A DNA stretch of 64,000 bases, from positions 1 to 64,000 of the forward strand of contig BDIU01000375.1 of NCBI GenBank assembly GCA_002118135.1, written 5' to 3'. A model generated the notes under the pieces. The model ran no database searches. It saw only the letters and a list, made by a program, of their open reading frames with translations, and had not been told where the DNA came from. The stretch's first letter is position 1; each line of letters begins with the position of its first letter. This document shows positions 57,220 through 64,000 of the stretch, piece after piece. Source of the DNA: Trebouxia sp. TZW2008. Its lineage: Eukaryota > Chlorophyta > Trebouxiophyceae > Trebouxiales > Trebouxiaceae. The position numbers and the translations under genes were made by a program.

Positions 57220-60200
57220 ATGTTCCGGCCAGCTGCCGGGCACAAGTATAACTCCAGTTCAAGCTTTAGTCATTTGAAAGACACATTGTTCGGCAAGGAA
57301 TCCTGGGTATGCTGTCAAAGTCATCTCTGTACTTGCACTAAACCCCCTGTCAGGACAGTTCTCGTGTGCTTCGCGGAGGTTGCAAAGAATGTCATCAAGA
57401 TCAAGCAATGCTTGTCGAGAGTTCAAGTGTCACGGCAACAAAGCAGTGTTTGTCTGGTCTGCAGGCTGTGTCTGAGCTGCAGCAGCAAGTTGCGGATCTG
57501 AAAGTAGAAAAGGAGCAGTTGCTAAAAGCCGTCACTGAGCAGGAGCATGATGCAGCTTGTTTGGCGGAGCATGTGGCACAGATTGTCCAGCTGAAGCACG
57601 TCCTCGCCACCATGCAGCAGGAGAATGCTGATAAGGCTAGCAAGGTACAGCGATTATGCAGCCACTGCATTGGATATCAACAACACTGTTCTCACATCAA
57701 GTTCTTATTACCAGAGATCAGTCAGAAGTATCACTGCAGTTGGAATGCAGTGATTGATGTCCAACTGCGTTATCCTTACAACAAGCATGTCCATTTATTG
57801 AGGGTCCTTACACCGATAAATCACGGTGCCATACATCTTTGCTGCTCTGTCAAGCAATGTCAGCTATTTCTTTGGTTTGGCCTGATCAACATTCTTGCTG
57901 TGTTGACACAGCTGTGAGTATGTTTGTTTGGCGAAAATTGTACAATGAGTTTGCTGGTTGCAGAGGGAGTCTGAAGACAGGTCGACTTCAAGACCCAGCA
58001 GTCCTGATCTTGAATCCCTTGAGACTCAAGTTGTCCAACTGCAGAGCCGTTTGAGATTCATGGAAGACGAGAAGGCCAGATTGACAGCTGCTGCCAAAAG
58101 CAAAAACAAACAGGTGCATATGCACATGTGAACATACTTCACCATTACTCTCAGATCACTCTGTCTGCGCCTGGCAGCATATCAGAGCGCCATACCACGA
58201 TGCCGTCAGTTGTCTGCATCATCAAGTGCTGGCAAAACCTGATTGTGGCACTCTACACCACATCCTGCACTTGCTGTTATCTTTTCCAGCACAAACTTGT
58301 GTTAGCAGACGCCAATGCAACTGAGACTAACATGACCCCAGGCTTGATCAATGGCATGTATGTGTTGTGCCTGTCTGCTTTAGGTGACAGCTCTTGAGCA
58401 GCGTTGTCAGCAACTAGAAGCAGAGGTACAGAAGCTGGCTCAGTCCTGGTCTGAGGCTGCACCTGCTGAGGGGATCCAGGTCAGCCTTAAAGTCAGGTTT
58501 TCCGTCACAAATGTTGCTGCCGTCAGCTGTGCATGGAACGCATTTGCTACAAGTCTGCTTGTGCTGAACACACTAATGATGTCTGCGTTGCTGGTTTGCT
58601 GATGCTGCATGTGATGTTGCTGCAGAATGGTCTTGCTAATCAGCACGCTGATCTGCAGTGCAGTGTTGTCGCTCTTTTTTGGTTTTTGTAGAGGGAGTGT
58701 CCTCTTCTCTGAGCTTTTTCCGTCTAAGTACAAAGCCTCTCATGCTTATATATCAAAGCAGCGTGGATGAAGCATAGCACCTTTGCTGCTGTAGGTAGCC
58801 AGGCAAGGCAGCATGGCAGAGCAGCAGATGCATCAGCAGCAGCTGCAGGCCCTGCATGACGACTTGCAGGCTGTCAGGGTAAGTACACTAGCCAATACTT
58901 TTTATGTGACTGTGCTATCTCATGATCAGAGCTCAAAAGAGCTTGCAAGTGCAAAACATGCCACACATCACACCTCAGATTATTTCCTTGCATGACAGAC
59001 AGCTGCAAAGCATTGTAAATTTTGTGTAGCATGCCACACGTCAGGGCAATCAGCTTGAGTGGCAAGCTTGAGTTTTCATTTGCTAGAGGTTGTAATGGGA
59101 ATTGTGACATGTTGCGCTCATGCTTCAAAATCCTGCTGTGGTCATGTATGTGTTGGTCAGTCTGGTGCATGACAGGTAGCCAGTCTTTGGCAAAGCTTGA
59201 TTCAGCTGCTGTCACGAGAAATTGCCATCAGGCCCAGCCAAACTTCGTGTCGCAGCATGACAGCTCTGCAACAGTAGTGTGCGCATCTTGTCTTGTATCC
59301 TCAAGCATCCCGCTTGGTCTCACAGGACTATGCTATGGTGTGCAGCATACATAAGCTCAGGCATCAGCTACATTGCAATTACATGTATGCCCAAGTGATT
59401 CAGTTCCTATGTGGCTGCAACACAACTCACGCCTACACTGATGCTTATGCCACAGAAGTGTGCATGCTCCTGTAAGACAAGGGCCACCATCCAGTCTCTT
59501 TTTGTATGCTACAGGAGCAGTACAAGGCTGATGCTGAGAGCTGGAGCAGTGAGCAGGCAGCTCTGCAGGCCAACTTGGCTGCACTGGCTGCTCAGACTGC
59601 TCTCAAGTCCCTAGCCTTAGACGCCATGATGCGCAACAACAGGGCCAGTCAGGTGGCGGGTGTGCATGCCATTGGCGGGCCTCTCTGGCAGCAGGTCTGC
59701 TCATCATCACATGATTCTCATTTGTAACCTGCATTGACAGTGGGCCTTTTATTTGACCAGGTTCTGAAACAGGGTCGAATTGCTTGCTGCATGTTTGAAG
59801 GACAGGCCATTGGCGGGCCAGTCTGGCAGCAGGTCTGCTCATGAATTTGATTTTGACCTCTCAGGATCGTCTGCATCTGCTTTCTGCACGTGCAAAGGGC
59901 AGGGTTCTTGTGGGCTTTTCTGACAGCAGGTTTGCTCATCAACTGTCCATCCTTGATTTTGATATCGTTTCAGAGCTCTCTGTCATTGCTTGTGGCATGT
60001 CTCAAGGGTGACACAGATGCTGCTAGCCACCTTCTGTGCGCTGTTGATGAGCAACAGTGGGCGCTGAAGGGTCAGCAAGCTTAGCATGCTGTGTTCATCT
60101 CTTTACGCATCTGAATCTGACTTTCCTCTCAGTGACCTGTGATCTGGCTCTGTAACCTGTTCCTGTCGTCTGTGTCTGTTGTGCAGATTTTGTAGCAGCT

Positions 60201-61273
60201 TGGCCAACACTACCAAACACCCTCAACCACTGCCTCATAGCCTGGTCACCAGTCTTGAACTAGGACAGTATGCATGCTTCATGCATTACAGCTGGCCCAG
60301 TTGATCAGGTACTAGCATTGCAGCAAGTCCATGCAGACAAAGCGCATCAATGCTAGACAGCAAGGCGCAGAAACCACGATTCACACAGGCAGAGCATCAG
60401 CATGAGCAGTGCACCCAAAAGGCACTTCAGTCACGCCTATGATTGGCTGCAACGCAGGATCAAGAGACTCTGACACAGGCTCTCATTGCTGAAAAGGAAT
60501 GGCTGCAGACGCTGACCGACAAGATAGCAGAAGTCCAAGTCAGCATGAAACAGTCTGACACCCAGAGTGCATCTCTCCCAATTTCCTCTGGGCTGCAGCC
60601 AACCCCCCCTCAAGCCCAGGGGGGCCAAACCCCTGCAACCCCAACTGATAATGCTGCAGCCAGGCAGCAGCAGCAGGCACCGCACGCTTCAGACACATCA
60701 ATCTCAGCAATTTCTGGTGTGCAGTCCACAATGATTGGCACAGAGGCCGCAGAAGTTGACAACAGCAGCGTGCTCGTTTTGCCAGTCACTGCTGCAGACG
60801 CTGTGGTTGAGGCGCCGGCTAGGTTACAGCTAACCCTAGGGGCAGAACTGGCAGATGATGAGCACTACATGGTGCATGAGCAGCATCAGAGGAAACACCG
60901 CTACACAAGTGACGCTCAGCCAGACACAGCAAAACCAAAGGCCAGTTTAGTACTTGAAGCCCTACCCGGCAGCAGACGCACCACCAGACGGACGGAAGAC
61001 AATGAGTCATCTTGGACATTGATGTCACACACTGGGAGAATGGATGCTGATGTGGCAAAGCCGGCAGACAATGCAACTGTTGGTACACTGGCTGAGGATG
61101 CTGATGCCCTGATGAAGGGAGTGTTTGCTGCTGGAGCAGGGTCGCTGTTCCTGAATGATGGAGTCGAGGCTAAGGCAGGTGGCAACAGGGTTTTCAGGCT
61201 GACAGCAGATGTTGAGGCCAATCAGCCGCTGACAGCAAAGGCGTCACTCAAGCAGGCTCTGTATGGTCGCTGA
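57220..61273 (+). CDS. Coiled-coil protein of unknown function
   Basis: Exons 57220-57306, 57354-57644, 57964-58113, 58384-58479, 58795-58878, 59515-59694, 59974-60070 and 60458-61273. All junctions are in phase except between the last two, where a short exon (possibly about 60290-60307) is missing from my model. The N terminus starts MFRPAAGHKYNSSSSFSHLK. Residues about 45-260 form short coiled-coil segments (for example LQAVSELQQQVADLKVEKEQ). The long last exon opens with a coil (TLTQALIAEKEWLQTLTDKI), then a Pro/Gln/Ala-rich linker and an acidic tail ending QALYGR. I recognise no catalytic motif. Golgin-like or centrosomal roles are possible but unproven. Its second intron begins at the edge of a TIR element, and intron 6 carries copies of the exon 6 end. 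Confidence 0.7.
57648..57828. mobile_element. Degenerate TIR element copy supplying a splice donor
   Basis: Begins right after GTA of the donor AAG|GTACAG at 57645, and contains the family motifs (GCAGTTGGAATGCAGTGATT, GGGTCCTTACA). The far end is degraded. The intron runs beyond it to 57963. Confidence 0.5.
59655..59960 (+). repeat. Three copies of exon 6 edge of the coiled-coil gene
   Basis: The exon end (ATTGGCGGGCC..TGGCAGCAG plus donor gtctgctcat) recurs near 59805-59840 and 59910-59945. Confidence 0.8.
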
Positions 61274-61753
61274 TGTCATGAAGGATCGTTCAGGGCAGCT
61301 TTGCTAGCATCTTCAGCATTGTGACAGTCTGTTTGTGAGCAAGTACAGTTACCTGAATATGCCTTGTGGATGGGTAAAAGGACTGCTCTAAACTTTTGCA
61401 GGACAGGCACAAGATTGTTAGATAGCTGTGTGCAGCTCTGATGCTCATGTAGGTATTGTTTTATTTGAAGTGTCAGGCACTGCCTTGACGATCGATCAAT
61501 GAGCTTTGCGTGCTGTGTTCGGACTGCCAATGCAAAAGCTTCGAAGCAACACTTGGTGTCGCCTCTGTCAGACAGCAAAATTTTGAAAATTTGCAGCTGC
61601 AGACATGTCTGCAGACATCCCACCAGATCATGCCGTTGATGTATTGACAAACCTGCTTGATGCAAATCACGCGTTGTTGACAGGTCGATTAGGCAAGCAT
61701 TAGCAGCAAAGCCGCATTGAGCACGCAGTAGGAAAGCGCTGCCCGGCGAAAGC
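61274..61753. other. Intergenic region upstream of Misato gene
   Basis: 480 bp between the stop at 61273 and the ATG at 61754, same strand. It should hold a 3' UTR and the Misato promoter. CpG content rises in the last 80 bp. No other feature seen. Confidence 0.5.
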
Positions 61754-63889
61754 ATGGCGAGGCGTGAAGTCATAACTTTGCAGTTCGGCTCTTTCGCTAA
61801 CTTCGCCGGCGCGCATTTTTGGAACATTCAAGTATGCCTTGTGGAGTGCTGCATTGCTAAAAGCCATCGCAGTATTCATCGCTTGTGGCAGCGCTGCAAA
61901 CTTTCGCTGATCAGTTCAGGATGACCTGTTAGGTTACGCTGAAAGGGATGCAACCGCCGCTGTTGCAGCCCAAATCAGCTCTGACTGCCTCTTTCGAGCG
62001 GGCGAAGACAATCGTGTATGCAAATGCAGTTTGTTGTCATGCTCTCTGCTCCAAAGTGCCTGCTGCTGAAGAACCATTGTCTGAATTCACAGGGAAACCC
62101 AACATACACACCTCGAGCCATTTTCTTTGACTTGTGTGGTTCTCTAGGCGGTATGCACCCTATGTTGCTCTTCACAATCTCATCAGCAAGCAGTATGCAT
62201 GGTTGGCCCATTGTACATATCGTCCGTACTTGTATTGTAGCTGCAGCTGAGATCAGCTGTATCTTTAGACTTATGCGTAATGCACTGTCATGTAACTTGC
62301 AGGCCTAAATGCAGCTGGAGAGCAGGCCCCTGTTCGGCCAACTTCTGTGCCAGTCAGCACTTGGCAAGGCCCTGTTGAAGTTGCAGAAAGCCCCAGAATC
62401 CCAGTCAGTGCATTTGCTGAGCAATTGCTTGCTGAGCCAGAAGCTGAATCTACTGGTGAGCTTTGATGCAATATCAGAACATAGCTGATTCCAAGACTTG
62501 TCCATGATCACAATGCTGTTGTCTGTGCACTTCCTGCTGACTCAAGTGCACTCAGCTGCGATCTTAAATGCGCCCGCTGTTTGAAGCTAGTCAAGCGCAC
62601 CCTGCCCAGGAGCGTGCAAACACGACGCCAACTTACACCAACAGGTTGTGCGATTACAGGCTCTGTGCAAAATGTAGCATGTTCAATCATGATAATGTTC
62701 CTTCACAGGAAACCTTCATGCTGCATGCATGTCAAGAAAGCCGTAAAGGTTGCAAGGTGTTCTTTCTGTAGGTGCACAACCACAAGAGCCTGTTGCAACA
62801 ACAAGCAATGATGAAGACGATGACCGCGCAAATGCTCTGGAGCAAGCAGCCAGGTATCATGACGCCATGCATGGCGCATCATACACTGTTCATTCTAGAC
62901 ACCTCACATATCTAGAGTTGTTCAGCAGCAGCGCTGCACAGCTTGGGGAATTTGCTATTGTGACCAATGCTTGTTTCCAAAGACTATAGCCCGTTACCAG
63001 TGCATGCCCCTTCTCTTGCTTTTCAGACAAAACTTTGTGCCTATACACTGCGTGGTAGCGCAGGTGTGTCAGCTGACTGGACGCTGCTGAGCATCACAGC
63101 ATTGCTTGGCTTTTCACCATCCTTGTAGTCAGCAGGCAACAATTGACAAGACCTGAATCTACATATTGTATCAAATCAGCACAAGTCCAGAACTTTTATA
63201 AGTGTTCTTAACTGGGAAAATAGGTGACATAGTTGTCCCTTGCACTGTTTGTCACAATCTTGAGACTGAGTAGGCAGATTATGCGTTAGCATACCATCAC
63301 ACCTGCGATCTGTTGCAGGTCATTCGACGGTGAGGCTGGTGTCTCACACTGGACGAACTGGCTGAACCGCTTCTTCACCCCACGTGTGCTGGTCTTCTAA
63401 AAACAAAGAAGATTGTTAAGCATTTGACATCTGTTGTGTAACAGGTCATTGGACAGTGAGGCTGGGGTCTCAAACTGAACAGATTACCTAAAGACGCTCC
63501 TTCACCCCACCTGTGCCTGTCTTCCAAGAACTTAAGAATCTCTCAGGTGCTGTGTTGCAAGTCATTCGGCAGTAAGGCCAATGTCTCTCACTAAACAGAC
63601 TACCTGAGAACATATCTCCACCTCAAGTGTGCTGGGCAAAAACAAGTCCAGCATCTCACACGTGATCTGCTGCAGGTCATTAGACAGTGAGGCTGGTGTC
63701 TCATACTGGACAGATTACCTGAAAACTTTCCTTCACCCAAGGAGTCTGTACCAGCTGCCAGGCGTGTGGCAAGGGCAGGGCTCCTTTGGGGCGTTTGGGG
63801 ACGGCAAAGGGCTGTTTGGGGTGAGCGAGACTCAGGATGACGTCATGGACCGAGTGCGCCATTGGGTAGAGGAGTGTGACACCTTTCAG
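61754..63889 (+). CDS. MSTO1: Misato/DML1 family protein, 5' part (runs off right edge)
   Basis: Six phase-consistent exons, 61754-61831, 61920-62015, 62093-62150, 62303-62455, 62772-62853 and 63676-63889, give 227 codons before a donor at 63890. The N terminus MARREVITLQFGSFANFAGA matches the Misato start (REVVTLQFG..NFVG.H). It is followed by a DCLFRAGEDN-type segment, YTPRAIFFDLCGSLGG, an acidic linker, then WTDYLKTFLHPRSLYQLPG and MDRVRHWVEECDTFQ, the tubulin-like core start. The family acts in mitochondrial distribution and morphology and, in animals, in TCP-1-assisted tubulin assembly. The C-terminal half lies beyond the window. Intron 5 (822 nt) is mostly decayed copies of the front of exon 6. 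Confidence 0.93.
63320..63720 (+). repeat. Four copies of the 5' edge of Misato exon 6
   Basis: Units starting (t)gcaGGTCATTNGACAGTGAGGC occur near 63338, 63445, 63560 and 63676. The last is the real exon; the others carry stops or frameshifts after about 15-25 codons. Confidence 0.85.
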
Positions 63890-64000
63890 GTACTAAACAA
63901 GCAATCACTCCATCCATCATTTTTTGCCGTCATAGAGGCCCGACAGTCTCAATGCACATTAGCCAGTTGATCTGCAGTTTGGACTGCTAAGCCTGCCAAG

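Overview
The window is nuclear DNA of a eukaryote, most likely a green alga and probably a trebouxiophyte. The evidence is a plastid ferredoxin-thioredoxin reductase subunit with a transit-peptide-like N terminus, an algal bacteriorhodopsin-type proton pump, a plant-type complex I subunit, an IFT20 gene, and dense short-exon genes with clear GT(GC)/AG introns. The species is not identifiable from sequence alone. No bacterial operons, rRNA, tRNA or CRISPR were seen.

Ten genes account for nearly all of it. (1) <83-14691 minus: IQCH-like protein with IQ motif and ATP-grasp-like C-terminal module, running off the left edge. (2) 14866-15984 plus: ferredoxin-thioredoxin reductase catalytic chain. 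(3) 16729-21237 minus: 1149-residue low-complexity protein. (4) 22404-33820 minus: about 2087-residue coiled-coil protein. (5) 33842-34408 plus: NDUFB10-like complex I subunit. (6) 34531-51521 minus: about 2500-residue SFI1-like protein. (7) 51851-52687 plus: IFT20. (8) 53779-56107 minus: 306-residue microbial rhodopsin. (9) 57220-61273 plus: coiled-coil protein. (10) 61754->63889 plus: Misato/DML1, running off the right edge. Exons were joined by hand using splice consensus and reading-frame phase. Where every junction is phase-consistent I say so; otherwise boundaries are approximate.

Two genome-level processes stand out. First, a family of about 170-180 bp elements with TIRs near CAGTAATTTCTCTTT and TA flanks occurs at least seven times. 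In two genes one copy is the entire intron (each 180 nt), with GTACAG at the donor and CTGTA(C)AG at the acceptor, so it behaves as an introner (transposon-born intron). A third copy supplies only the donor. Second, introns of the IQCH, SFI1-like, rod-protein and Misato genes are filled with tandem copies of the neighbouring exon edges, splice site included. The copies are in all stages of decay, and some are still open and in phase.

Functionally, several genes point to centrioles and cilia (IQCH-like, SFI1-like, IFT20, perhaps the coiled-coil proteins), implying a flagellate stage. The others serve chloroplast redox control, mitochondrial respiration and light-driven proton transport. Many gene pairs are divergent with short shared promoters (14691/14866, 33820/33842, 51521/51851).
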